From Thermoleophilaceae bacterium (GTDB lineage Bacteria; Actinomycetota; Thermoleophilia; Solirubrobacterales; Thermoleophilaceae): 47,970 bases of DNA. The notes under the pieces are model-generated. The model had not been told where the DNA came from and made no database searches. It saw only the letters and a list, made by a program, of their open reading frames with translations. How positions within the stretch are numbered: position 1 is the stretch's first letter; every line of letters begins with the position of its first letter. A program made the position numbers and the translations under genes. Of the stretch, positions 8,456 through 16,093 are shown one piece after another. The stretch is from positions 190,703 to 238,672 of the forward strand of contig JAUJNT010000002.1 of the NCBI GenBank assembly GCA_030448005.1, written 5' to 3'.

Positions 8456-8480
8456 GTTTCCACCGTGCGCCTCCGGGAAC
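8456..8480 (+). promoter_or_regulatory. Possible SigB/SigF-type stress promoter
   Basis: GTTTC (from 8456) and GGGAAC (8475-8480) are separated by 15 nt after GTTT. This resembles the GTTT-N14/15-GGGTAT class read by general-stress sigma factors. It sits 38 bp before the ATG at 8518, leaving a leader that contains the AAGGAG ribosome-binding site at 8505-8510. The match at the -10 is partial, so this is a candidate only. Confidence 0.35.
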
Positions 8481-8517
8481 CGTACTGCCATGCACCCGCC
8501 GCCCAAGGAGATCAGGC

Positions 8518-8907
8518 ATGAGTAGCAAAGGAGCCATCACGGTAAACCGGCCGCGTGAGGAGGTCCAACGGCTCTGGGGGAGCTCGGAGTACCGGCCGAA
8601 GTACATCGCCGCCGTCGACGCCGCGGTTAGGTTCGTCGACGCCCCCGGTGACCGGGGGACCGAGATCCACGTCGACCTGAAGCGCAGCTCGCTGATCCGC
8701 AAGCTCAGGAGGACCGCCCAGGCGCTCGTCGGGTCGGAGCCACGGGCGAAGGTCATGGACGACCTGCGTCGCTTCAAGCAGCACGTCGAGACGGGCGTCA
8801 TCGCACGCTCCGAGGCAACGCCCGAGGGCGAGCGGGCAGAGCGCAAGCTGAAGCAGCGTCCGGCGCAGCCGGTCGAGCAGTCCGAGATCGAGAAGGCGGG
8901 AGTCTGA
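8518..8907 (+). CDS. SRPBCC-like (cyclase/dehydrase-type) protein
   Basis: A 129-residue soluble protein. The first half ([48 protein letters not shown]) looks like the start of a START/SRPBCC fold, with the vnrp-ee-v pattern of polyketide cyclase/dehydrase domains; the second half is charged and helical ([33 protein letters not shown]). It is shorter than a full SRPBCC domain. A strong AAGGAG site precedes the ATG, and the stop overlaps the ATG of the dehydrogenase gene by one base (TGATG), so the two are cotranscribed. Ligand unknown. Confidence 0.7.
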   Translation: MSSKGAITVNRPREEVQRLWGSSEYRPKYIAAVDAAVRFVDAPGDRGTEIHVDLKRSSLIRKLRRTAQALVGSEPRAKVMDDLRRFKQHVETGVIARSEATPEGERAERKLKQRPAQPVEQSEIEKAGV

Positions 8908-10085
8908 TGCGCGCGAATGTCTGGTCGGGCCGCAACACGGTGCAGGTCGAGAACGTCCCGGACCCGAAGATCCTCAACGACCGCGACGCGATCGTGAAGA
9001 TCAGCTCGACGGCGATCTGCGGATCTGACCTTCACCTCTACGACGGCTATATCCCGACGATGAAGCGTGGCGACATCATCGGCCATGAGTTCATGGGCGA
9101 GATCGTGGAGACCGGGAAGGGAGTTCACAACCTGAAGGAAGGGGATCGAGTCGTGGTCCCGTTCCCGATCTCCTGTGGCGACTGCTGGTCCTGCAAGCAC
9201 GAGCTCTACTCGGCGTGCGAGAACTCGAACCCGAACTCGGGGATCGCCGAGAAGATGTTCGGCCACTCCACCTGCGGCATCTTCGGCTACTCGCACATCA
9301 CCGGCGGCTACGCCGGGGGCCAGGCCGAGTACGCGCGCGTGCCCTATGCCGACATCGGGCCGATCAAGGTGGAGGACGACCTGAGCGATGAGCAGGTCCT
9401 GTTCCTGTCGGACATCTTCCCGACGGGCTACTTCGGCGCGGACCTGTGCGACATCAAGGGCGGCGAGGTGATCGCCGTCTTCGGCGCCGGGCCGGTTGGC
9501 CTGTTCGCGGTCGCCAGCGCGGTCATGCTCGGTGCCGAGCGGGTCATCGCCATCGACCAGTACGACTACCGGCTGCAGATGGCCCTCAACAAGGCCGGCG
9601 CCACCGAGGTCATCGACTTCTCGAAGGACCCCGACATAGTCGAGCAGCTCAAGGAGATGACCGGCGGCCGTGGTCCCGACGCGGTGATCGACGCCGTGGG
9701 CATGGAGGCGGTGCATGGGCACGGGGCTCTACACGCCCTCGATCGGATGAAGCAGGCCACCAGAGCGGAGTCCGACCGCGGGCACGCCCTGCGCGACGCG
9801 ATCCTGGCCTGTCGCCCAGGCGGCATCGTCTCCGTGATCGGCGTGTACGGCGGGCTCCTCGACAAGTTCCCGTCGGGCGCGTTCATGAACAAGGGTCTGC
9901 AGCTGCGAGCCGGCCAGGCACACGTGCAGGCCTACCTCAAGCCCTTGTACGAGCGCATCAAGAACGGCGACATAGACCCCAGCTTCGTGGTCACCCACCG
10001 CCTGGGGCTCGACATGGCACCCGAAGCCTTCGAGACCTTCAAGCACAAGCAGGACGAGTGCGTGAAGGTCGTCCTGAAGCCCTGA
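8907..10085 (+). CDS. Zinc-dependent alcohol dehydrogenase, glutathione-independent formaldehyde dehydrogenase-like
   Basis: A 392-residue medium-chain dehydrogenase. Catalytic zinc ligands are C38 (ICGSD) and H60-E61 (GHEF); structural zinc ligands are C90, C93, C96 and C104 (SCGDCWSC...SAC). The NAD-binding site is [11 protein letters not shown] followed by an acidic IDQ strand end. The inserted loop around [33 protein letters not shown] and the [23 protein letters not shown] segment are typical of the Pseudomonas-type formaldehyde dehydrogenase/dismutase group. It likely oxidises formaldehyde or a short aldehyde. It lies between an SRPBCC-like and a membrane-protein gene in one operon, possibly under stress-sigma control. 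Confidence 0.88.
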   Translation: MRANVWSGRNTVQVENVPDPKILNDRDAIVKISSTAICGSDLHLYDGYIPTMKRGDIIGHEFMGEIVETGKGVHNLKEGDRVVVPFPISCGDCWSCKHELYSACENSNPNSGIAEKMFGHSTCGIFGYSHITGGYAGGQAEYARVPYADIGPIKVEDDLSDEQVLFLSDIFPTGYFGADLCDIKGGEVIAVFGAGPVGLFAVASAVMLGAERVIAIDQYDYRLQMALNKAGATEVIDFSKDPDIVEQLKEMTGGRGPDAVIDAVGMEAVHGHGALHALDRMKQATRAESDRGHALRDAILACRPGGIVSVIGVYGGLLDKFPSGAFMNKGLQLRAGQAHVQAYLKPLYERIKNGDIDPSFVVTHRLGLDMAPEAFETFKHKQDECVKVVLKP

Positions 10086-10096
10086 AAGGAGCAGCG

Positions 10097-10567
10097 ATGC
10101 CATTCCCCCCGAGGCCGATCGACTCGACGCTCCACGGCGCCACCGACTACACCGTCGGCGCCACCCTGTTGACCGCCTTTCCCAAGCTGGCCGGGATCGA
10201 CGGAACCCGATCCGCCGGCCAGATCCGGATCGCCGCTGCGATCCACACCGGCTACAGCACGGTGACCGACTACCCGCTCGGCCTGGTCAAGGCAATCCCG
10301 TTCAAGATCCACCTGGCGATCGATGCCATCGGAGCGCTCGCGCTCGCCGCCACCCCCTTCGTCACGGGCCAGTACAAGAAGAGGACCGACCAGTGGGTCC
10401 CGCACGTGGCACTGTGCCTCTTCGAGCTCGGGTCGCTCGCGATGACCGACCCGACCGGCAAGGGCGACTTCCACGGCGACGTCGAAGCCGTGCGGGAGGC
10501 AAACACGGAGGACCCACGAGCCAAGATCTACGACGGTCCGCCGGCGGTCAGGGCGGCGACCGCCTGA
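10097..10567 (+). CDS. Conserved membrane protein, third gene of dehydrogenase operon
   Basis: A 156-residue protein with about four hydrophobic segments: TDYTVGATLLTAFPKLAGI, a weaker IRIAAAIHTGYSTV region, IHLAIDAIGALALAATPFV and VPHVALCLFELGSLAM. The C-terminus is polar (GDFHGDVEAVREANTEDP). AAGGAG is placed 6 nt before the ATG at 10097, and the gene starts 11 bp after the dehydrogenase stop, so it belongs to the same transcript. The layout recalls small SPW-repeat-like membrane proteins, but the SPW motif itself is not visible. Function unknown. Confidence 0.7.
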   Translation: MPFPPRPIDSTLHGATDYTVGATLLTAFPKLAGIDGTRSAGQIRIAAAIHTGYSTVTDYPLGLVKAIPFKIHLAIDAIGALALAATPFVTGQYKKRTDQWVPHVALCLFELGSLAMTDPTGKGDFHGDVEAVREANTEDPRAKIYDGPPAVRAATA

Positions 10568-10667
10568 GCGGCCGCGCCGACGGACGACGCGGGCACGCCA
10601 CTCCAGCCGCCACTCCCCGAGAGGCGAACCGTCGGAGCGCAAGCTCGACCGCGCCCCCGCCAGATGT

Positions 10668-10694
10668 TTGGCATACCACTTTCTGTTGTATAAA
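10668..10694 (+). promoter_or_regulatory. Promoter of XRE regulator gene
   Basis: TTGGCA (10668-10673) and TATAAA (10689-10694) stand 15 bp apart; reading the -10 as TAAATA (10691-10696) gives 17 bp. The -10 ends 4-6 nt before the ATG at 10701, so the mRNA should be leaderless. This is among the most AT-rich stretches in the window. Confidence 0.6.
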
Positions 10695-10700
10695 TAGAAC
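10685..10700 (+). promoter_or_regulatory. Dyad operator overlapping -10 box and start codon
   Basis: GTTGTATAAATAGAAC is a 16-bp inverted repeat with six of eight half-site pairs matching (GTTnTAT..ATAnAAC). It covers the -10 box and abuts the ATG at 10701. A protein bound here would block RNA polymerase directly. The gene it controls encodes an HTH repressor, so autoregulation is the simplest reading. Confidence 0.5.
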
Positions 10701-10967
10701 ATGGGCCGTAGGCCGGCAACCGAGGAGGCGCGGCTGCACAACCGGCTGGCCGTGCTGCGGGCCGAGCGGGGCCTGAGTCGCCAGCAGCTGGCCGACGCGA
10801 TCGGCGTCAACTACCAGACGATCGGCTACCTGGAGCGCGGCGACTACAGCCCGAGCCTCGAGATGGCCTTTCGGATGGCCGAGTTCTTCGAGTTGCCGAT
10901 CGAGGCGATCTTCGCCCGCGAGCCATTCGCGCCCATGTCCGAGCAGGTGTACAGCAAGAGCGCGTGA
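10701..10967 (+). CDS. XRE-family helix-turn-helix regulator
   Basis: An 88-residue single-domain DNA-binding protein. The five-helix Cro/CI fold runs from LHNRLAVLRAERGLSRQQLADAIGVNYQTIGYLERGDYSPSLEMAFRMAEFF to the end, with the recognition helix around NYQTIGYLE. There is no effector domain. It is of the short YozG/PA2807 type that usually sits beside a membrane protein gene, and here a multi-span membrane protein gene follows, overlapping or nearly so. Its promoter carries a matching dyad, suggesting self-repression. Confidence 0.88.
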   Translation: MGRRPATEEARLHNRLAVLRAERGLSRQQLADAIGVNYQTIGYLERGDYSPSLEMAFRMAEFFELPIEAIFAREPFAPMSEQVYSKSA

Positions 10968-10978
10968 CAGGAGACCCG

Positions 10979-11890
10979 ATGACAGACGCAGCGGTGGGAC
11001 GGATACGCGGAGCACCCGAGGGCTCCCCGCAGTGGATCAGCTGGCGGGAGGCGATCACGCCGCTGAGCCGTGCCAGCCGCCGGCGGTGGGTCGTCTTCTA
11101 CGTGCTGCTGCTGCTGGCAAGCGGCGCGCTGGCCGGCTGGGGGGAGGAGCTGGGTCTCGAGGGCTTCGGTCCGCCGATCGTCGCCGTAATCGCGTTGTTC
11201 CTCGTGTTCGGGATGTTGCGTCGAGGAACGCGGCGGCTCGCCGCGATCGACCGGCCCAGCCTGGACGAGCGCGACCGCCAGGAGCTGAGCTCCGCCTTCC
11301 GGTATGCCTACCCGCTTTTCTTGGCGGTGATGGTCGCCTCCCTCGCGGTCCTCGCGCTGACCCTGCCTGACGCGGAGCGCCAGTCTCGTGGTGACGGCTT
11401 CACCAGCATCCACACGGGGCACTTCCTTGGCGACGTTGCGCTCGTCGGCCTCCTGGTCTGGGGGTTCCTGTGGGCGGTCTTCCTACCGACCGCGGTGCTT
11501 GCCTGGCGCGAGCCGGACCCGGTGCTGGGCGACCCCGTCGACGACCAGGGCGTCCTTGACGGACCCTCCGAGGCGGCCCGAGACCTGGCCCTGGCGGCCG
11601 CGCTCGTCGCGGCGGTGGTCATCGAGGCCACCGACGGCTACGCGTATATCAGCCTGCTGCTACTTGTCGCGGCACTGGCCGCGCTAGCGGCCTGGTGGCG
11701 CCACGCCTTCGGCCAGCAAGCGGTGAGCAGCACGCTGCAGGCGGCCGGGATCTTCCTCGCGATCATGGGCGCGGCGTTGCTCATCGTGGCTGCCTTCGGC
11801 GGGGGCGCCACCACGACGGCGTGGATCAGCGCGACAGGCATGATGCTGGTCGGCGCACCGTTGGTCGCTCTCGGACGCAAGCGCGCTTGA
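10979..11890 (+). CDS. Multi-span membrane protein paired with XRE regulator
   Basis: A 303-residue integral membrane protein with about eight hydrophobic helices, including WVVFYVLLLLASGALAGW, PIVAVIALFLVFGML, YPLFLAVMVASLAVLALTL, FLGDVALVGLLVWGFLWAVF, LALAAALVAAVVIEA, YISLLLLVAALAALAAWW, AAGIFLAIMGAALLIVAAF and ISATGMMLVGAPLVAL. I chose the ATG at 10979 because AGGAG lies 4 nt before it; an in-frame GTG at 10964 would overlap the regulator gene but places AGGAG inside the reading frame. No catalytic motif is visible. Function unknown. Confidence 0.8.
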   Translation: MTDAAVGRIRGAPEGSPQWISWREAITPLSRASRRRWVVFYVLLLLASGALAGWGEELGLEGFGPPIVAVIALFLVFGMLRRGTRRLAAIDRPSLDERDRQELSSAFRYAYPLFLAVMVASLAVLALTLPDAERQSRGDGFTSIHTGHFLGDVALVGLLVWGFLWAVFLPTAVLAWREPDPVLGDPVDDQGVLDGPSEAARDLALAAALVAAVVIEATDGYAYISLLLLVAALAALAAWWRHAFGQQAVSSTLQAAGIFLAIMGAALLIVAAFGGGATTTAWISATGMMLVGAPLVALGRKRA

Positions 11891-11975
11891 CGCGATGAGT
11901 TTCTCCTCATGCGGCGGTCTACAGGTGCAGTATCCGTTGCGGACTCCGTCCCGCCGTACGAGAGGAGCCAGTGCC

Positions 11976-12461
11976 ATGCAGCAGAAGATCACCCCGAACC
12001 TGTGGTTCGACACCGAGGCCGAGGAGGCCGCGAGCTTCTACACCTCCGTCTTCAAGAACTCGCGAGTTGTGAACGTGGCCCGCTACACCGAGGCCGGGCC
12101 GCGACCGGCCGGGACGGTGATGACCGTGGAGTTCGAGCTTGACGGCCAGCGCTTCGTCGGCATCAACGGCGGCCCCCAGTTCACCTTCGACGAGGCCGTC
12201 TCCTTCCAGATCCACTGCGAGGACCAGGACGAGGTCGACTACTACTGGGAGCGGCTGTCCGAGGGCGGGGAGGAAGGGCCGTGCGGCTGGCTCAAGGACA
12301 GGTACGGCCTGTCCTGGCAGGTGGTGCCGACCGGGATGGGGGAGCTCTTCGCCGACCCGGACCCGAAGCGCGCCGAGCGCGCGATGCAGGCGATGCTAGG
12401 CATGCGCAAGCTCGACCTCGCCCAGCTGCGAAGCGCGGCCGACGGCGCGCCGGCGACCTGA
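11976..12461 (+). CDS. VOC family protein, PhnB/3-demethylubiquinone methyltransferase-like
   Basis: A 161-residue protein of the PF06983 type. It opens with ITPNLWFDTEAEEAASFYTSVFKNSRV, the hallmark of this group, and continues MTVEFELDGQRFVGINGGPQFTFDEAVSFQIHCEDQDEVDYYWERLSEGG, then CGWLKDRYGLSWQVVPTGMGELFADPD. Despite the historical family name it has no methyltransferase fold and probably binds a small hydrophobic ligand or metal. GAGGAG at 11962-11967 precedes the ATG at 11976. It is monocistronic and convergent with the first glycan-locus gene. Confidence 0.88.
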   Translation: MQQKITPNLWFDTEAEEAASFYTSVFKNSRVVNVARYTEAGPRPAGTVMTVEFELDGQRFVGINGGPQFTFDEAVSFQIHCEDQDEVDYYWERLSEGGEEGPCGWLKDRYGLSWQVVPTGMGELFADPDPKRAERAMQAMLGMRKLDLAQLRSAADGAPAT

Positions 12462-12487
12462 CAGGGGCGACGACCTGACAGGCGGCG
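12454..12487 (+). repeat. 17-bp tandem duplication across stop codon
   Basis: CGACCTGACAGG occurs at 12454-12465 and again at 12471-12482, a 17-bp period. The first copy contains the stop codon of the VOC gene. It looks like simple slippage and leaves the protein end unchanged. Confidence 0.6.
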
Positions 12488-12498
12488 ACGAAGCCGCC
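12481..12498. terminator. Hairpin between convergent genes
   Basis: GGCGGC-GACGAA-GCCGCC forms a 6-bp GC stem with a 6-nt loop, 20 bp after the VOC stop and 58 bp before the stop of the opposing methyltransferase gene. No U-tract follows, as is common for actinobacterial terminators. Confidence 0.4.
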
Positions 12499-12555
12499 CC
12501 ACCGGCCTCACCCAAGCCTGACGGGTTCGGTGCCGGCGGGGCGCAGCCGCGCCTC

Positions 12556-13215
12556 CTACCCGCCCGGCCCCTTGCGCCATAGGAACATCCCCGCCCGCTC
12601 CTCACCCGTCAGGCCGAGCTGGGCCACCGCCTGGCGAACGCCGGGATATTGCTCGTCGCAGTAGTCGTGCAACGCCGCGAGGGCGCCGGGGCGGAGCCGC
12701 TCGCTCCAGAGCCGGAAGGTCGTGACCGTCTCCTCCCGCTCGTGCGATGAGTCGATGAAGAGGAAGTCGAGCGGGGGTAGCTCTGGCGGAGGACCGTCCT
12801 GGCCGTCCCGGATTGCGAGGTGGAGTCGGGAGCGCACCGTCGCCGGCACCAGGTCGAGGTACCGGGCGCGCTGCTCGTGCTCGTTGACGTCGAAGCTGTG
12901 CACGTGGCGGTCCGGCCGCGCGAGCGCCAGCACGATCGCCGTCCACCCGGTGCCCGTGCCCACCTCTGCCACCGTGGTCGACGCACGCGCTGCCCGCAGC
13001 AACTCGCCGAGGTCGCGGGGGCGCGCCGCAATCGCCAGGCTCACGGTGTCGCCGCTGCGGCGCCCAAGGCGCAGCGCTCGCAGGTAGAAGCCGATCACCG
13101 CGGGGGGAAGCGAGGCCAGCGCGAGCGCCTGGCCCGCCAGGCTCGCCAGGCGAGCCGGCACCGAGCGGGTGTCATGCGCCCCAAAGAGCGAGGCGCGCGG
13201 AGCGTCGGAGCTCAC
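12556..13215 (-). CDS. Class I SAM-dependent methyltransferase
   Basis: A 219-residue methyltransferase. Motif I is VAEVGTGTGWTAIVLA (83-98), the acidic end of strand 2 is HSFDVNEHE (107-114), and LDFLFIDSSHERE (149-161) with HDY near 183 matches the cephalosporin-hydroxylase/Methyltransf_24 group, in which the acidic residues bind a metal. The target is probably a sugar hydroxyl, given its location. It starts with GTG at 13215, overlapping the stop of the preceding membrane protein gene (GTGA), and is the last gene of a minus-strand run of seven glycan genes. Confidence 0.82.
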   Translation of the reverse strand: MSSDAPRASLFGAHDTRSVPARLASLAGQALALASLPPAVIGFYLRALRLGRRSGDTVSLAIAARPRDLGELLRAARASTTVAEVGTGTGWTAIVLALARPDRHVHSFDVNEHEQRARYLDLVPATVRSRLHLAIRDGQDGPPPELPPLDFLFIDSSHEREETVTTFRLWSERLRPGALAALHDYCDEQYPGVRQAVAQLGLTGEERAGMFLWRKGPGG

Positions 13216-15197
13216 GCCCCGCCACCGCTGCCGAGCACCGGCTGGATCCGCTTTCGCGAGGAGCGGTCCTCCCCGCTGATCGGCCGCATCCTGTAGAGCC
13301 GGTAGCCCTCATTCCGGAGCAGGGGGCGCCCGCGGGCGTCTGCCGGCTTGGGGATCTCCCGCGCCACGAGCACGTAGTCGGCCTTGCGGCTGTAGGGGAT
13401 CGCCGGGTAGCTCGTGCCCACCACCGGCACGAGCGAGGAGAGCGGGCGCTCGTGGAGCATGTACGAGACCCAGAGCTGCTCCCCGGTGGGCGGGATGTCC
13501 AGGCGGATGCTGGCGCGGGCCGGAAGCTCCTCGGGCCAGTCGCGCAGGGCGAAGATCTCAGGCGGCACCTGCATCGGGAACGGCTCGATCTCGTGGCGTG
13601 TGCCGGCGAGGAACGCCAGCGTGAGCACGGCGAGGCCGCCGGCGCCGATGGCCGCGAGCCTGCGGCTCGGCTCCTTGGCCAGCCGGGCGAGACCCACCAC
13701 CGCGACGATCGCCACCATCGGCCCGAGGAACGCCAAAGTTTTGAAGAGGAAGTACTCGCCGAAGGTGCGCAGCTTGAAGCTGAGCGCCATCACCAGCGCG
13801 CCCACCACCATGGCGATCAGTCCCGCCCGCTCCGCGCGCCGGAGGGGCTTGAGACCTGCGGCGAAGGCGGCACCGACGGCCGCCACGCCGAGCACGCCCA
13901 GCACGGGCACGTCGGGCACGCCGAAGTAGTGGGTGAAGCGGTAGTCGGGCGAGTCGCCGCGCCAGCCCGCGAGGCTCGAGGTGGGCAGCATCGCCTGGAA
14001 GGCCTTCAGCCCCTTCTCGAGCACGCCGAGGCCGAGTATGAGGAGCAGCAGCGCCACGGGGACCGACGCGGCGATGACGAGCACCCGCCGGGCGCGCCCG
14101 CTGGGGAGCTGCGGCCGGGGAAGCCGCGGCACCGACTCCCCGGCGGCCCGGCGCCGGCGCCACTCAAAGAGGGCGGTCACCCCTATGGCCACCCCCGGGA
14201 AGGGCAGCATGAGCGGATAGGCGAAGACCCCGATCGCCGAGAACAGCACAAACAGGACCGCCCACCGCCGGCTCGGCTCGCGCAGGAGCAGGAAGCCGAA
14301 GGCGAGGATGAAGGGCAGGGCGAACGTGCCCCAGAGCTGGTTGTAATAGGGGTGCACGGTCACGTAGGTGACCACCCGGTCGAGCGGCGCCAGGCCCATC
14401 GTCGCCAGCGCCGCCACCGCCCCGGCGCCAAAGACATAGAAGGCGAGCACGAACGCCCCCACGGCGAACATCGCCATGAGGATCCCGGAGAGAACGGGGA
14501 AGACCCGGATCGGGTCGAGCCCCGAGAGCGAGGAGACCGCCGCGAGGCTGTAGAAGATCGGGTACTTCGATCTCCACAGCGGAGAGACCCGATCGATCGG
14601 CAGGCCGGGGTCCACGTGTGTCGGCGGGCCCACGCGCACCACCTCGGCGGCGCCGGTGACCAGATGGGCGTCCGGGTTCTGGCCGAGGACGGCCACGCTG
14701 CCCTCGCGAAAGGCGGGCAAAAGCGTGAGCGCCACGAGTAGCGCCGCCAGATACGCGGGCCACGCAAGGCGCAGCGCGGGCGACCCCGCCGCCTCACGAT
14801 CCTGCGGGCGCGGCCGGCAGGGACCGAGCCGCAGGCGCGCCGCCACGGTGGCGGCCGCGGCGGCGGCGATCACAAGCGCGAGGCTTGCCTCGAAGGGCAC
14901 CCGCGCGATGCCGAGGAAGGTGAGCGCGAGGCTCGAGGAGACGGCCCCAAGTGGCAGGACCATGAGCGCAAGGTGGGGGAGCATTCGCTCGGGCAGCGTC
15001 AGCCGCGCGACGGGATATCCCGCAATGGCGAAGAGCGCCACCGCCGGGATGCCCGCGCGTACCGTGTCCGGCACCGCCTCGAGCACGTGACCGCTGTGGG
15101 CCTCCACGCCGAGCCAGCCGGCAACGAGGAGGATGCCGGCGGCGATCGTCGGGCCGGTGGGCCGGCTCCGGGTGAGACGGACGGCCGCTGCGGTCAT
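13212..15197 (-). CDS. Large multi-span membrane protein, GT-C-like
   Basis: A 661-residue integral membrane protein with roughly 12-14 helices and a C-terminal soluble part of about 120 residues (from RHEIEPFPMQVPPE). An acidic loop, GQNPDAHLVTGAAEVV, follows an early helix and could be the catalytic Asp loop of a GT-C transferase that uses polyprenyl-phosphate sugars at the outer membrane face; this is inferred from topology, not from a clear family motif. The start is the ATG at 15197, overlapping the WecG stop (ATGA). The frame is open far upstream, but that part lies within the WecG gene and is a shadow. Substrate unknown; a polymerase or flippase role is possible. Confidence 0.75.
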   Translation of the reverse strand: MTAAAVRLTRSRPTGPTIAAGILLVAGWLGVEAHSGHVLEAVPDTVRAGIPAVALFAIAGYPVARLTLPERMLPHLALMVLPLGAVSSSLALTFLGIARVPFEASLALVIAAAAAATVAARLRLGPCRPRPQDREAAGSPALRLAWPAYLAALLVALTLLPAFREGSVAVLGQNPDAHLVTGAAEVVRVGPPTHVDPGLPIDRVSPLWRSKYPIFYSLAAVSSLSGLDPIRVFPVLSGILMAMFAVGAFVLAFYVFGAGAVAALATMGLAPLDRVVTYVTVHPYYNQLWGTFALPFILAFGFLLLREPSRRWAVLFVLFSAIGVFAYPLMLPFPGVAIGVTALFEWRRRRAAGESVPRLPRPQLPSGRARRVLVIAASVPVALLLLILGLGVLEKGLKAFQAMLPTSSLAGWRGDSPDYRFTHYFGVPDVPVLGVLGVAAVGAAFAAGLKPLRRAERAGLIAMVVGALVMALSFKLRTFGEYFLFKTLAFLGPMVAIVAVVGLARLAKEPSRRLAAIGAGGLAVLTLAFLAGTRHEIEPFPMQVPPEIFALRDWPEELPARASIRLDIPPTGEQLWVSYMLHERPLSSLVPVVGTSYPAIPYSRKADYVLVAREIPKPADARGRPLLRNEGYRLYRMRPISGEDRSSRKRIQPVLGSGGGA

Positions 15198-16003
15198 CCG
15201 TTGCGGCGGTGGCCCAGCAGCCGGCGGCGCTCCTCGAGCACCCGGTACAGGAACGCCGGGTTCCCCAGCAGGTAGCGCCGCCACATCCGGCGTGGCTCCA
15301 CCGCCAGCCGGAAGATCCACTCGAAGCCGTTGTCGGCTATCAGGTGCGGGGCCCGGGGCGTGCGGCCCGAGAGGTAGTCGAAGAGGGCCCCGACGGTCCA
15401 CACCACAGGCGCCTCGAGGCGGTCCAGGTTGTGGTCCACCCACAGCTCCTGCTGGGGGGTGCCCATGCCCACGAGCACGATGTCGGGCCGGAGCTCGGCG
15501 ATGTGCTCGAGCACGCGCTCGGAGTGCTCGCTGCCGGGGTCGAAGTAGCCGTGGTGGGTGCCTAGCACTCGCAGGCGCGGGTACCAGCGCCGCAGGGCAG
15601 CGGCGGCGTCCGAGGAGGAGCCGGGATCGGAGCCCAGCAGGTAGATCGAGCGCCCCCGCTCCTGGCACAGGGCGGCGACCCCCCAGATCCAGTCCGCGCC
15701 CGTCATCCGGTGTGGGACCGGCAGGCCGATCAGCCTCGCCGCCAGGCGCACCCCGTAGCCGTCGCAGTACACGAGGTCGGAGCTCTGGAGGGCGTTGCGA
15801 AGCTCCGGGCTTGCCAGGGACTGGTTGAGCACGTGCGCGTTCACGTAGCTGACGCGGTGGCGCCCGCCCTCCTCGACGAGCCCGAGGATTCGGCGCAGCA
15901 GCTCGGCCGGCGGCGCCGTCTGGATCCCGATGTCGAAGATCTGGGTGCGTCCGTCGGGGCTCGCCGACGCGGCTTTGCCCGCCGCTGGGGCGCTCGTGGC
16001 CAT
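15194..16003 (-). CDS. WecG/TagA/CpsF family glycosyltransferase (GT26)
   Basis: A 269-residue GT26 enzyme. Family markers in order: YVNAHVLNQS (53-62), CDGYGVRLAARL (80-91) with the conserved Asp81, GADWIWGVA (102-110), YLLGSDPG (121-128) and VGMGTPQQELW (178-188). These enzymes add a ManNAc-type sugar to an undecaprenyl-diphospho-linked first sugar, working at the inner membrane face through an amphipathic C-terminal segment; the basic EERRRLLGHRRNG tail fits that. It probably adds the second sugar of a lipid-linked glycan here. A TAGGCT box 7 nt before the ATG suggests its own leaderless promoter. Confidence 0.92.
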   Translation of the reverse strand: MATSAPAAGKAASASPDGRTQIFDIGIQTAPPAELLRRILGLVEEGGRHRVSYVNAHVLNQSLASPELRNALQSSDLVYCDGYGVRLAARLIGLPVPHRMTGADWIWGVAALCQERGRSIYLLGSDPGSSSDAAAALRRWYPRLRVLGTHHGYFDPGSEHSERVLEHIAELRPDIVLVGMGTPQQELWVDHNLDRLEAPVVWTVGALFDYLSGRTPRAPHLIADNGFEWIFRLAVEPRRMWRRYLLGNPAFLYRVLEERRRLLGHRRNG

Positions 16004-16010
16004 GGGGGCC

Positions 16011-16016
16011 AGCCTA
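16011..16016 (-). promoter_or_regulatory. -10 box, leaderless promoter of wecG-like gene
   Basis: TAGGCT on the minus strand, 7 nt before ATG 16003, in the 90-bp gap after the GT2 gene. It would let the wecG-membrane protein-methyltransferase trio be transcribed independently. Confidence 0.5.
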
Positions 16017-16093
16017 GAGAATCAGCCCCGTGGACCGCCTACCGTGGTGGGCGCGGGCGACCTCGGCATTCGCGTACAGCCACGCGCCGGGGC

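Noticed and set aside
13452-14741. Plus-strand frame of about 430 codons within the 661-residue membrane protein gene
   Set aside because: Strongly biased Arg/His/Glu composition typical of the antisense of GC-rich membrane genes; no domain seen.
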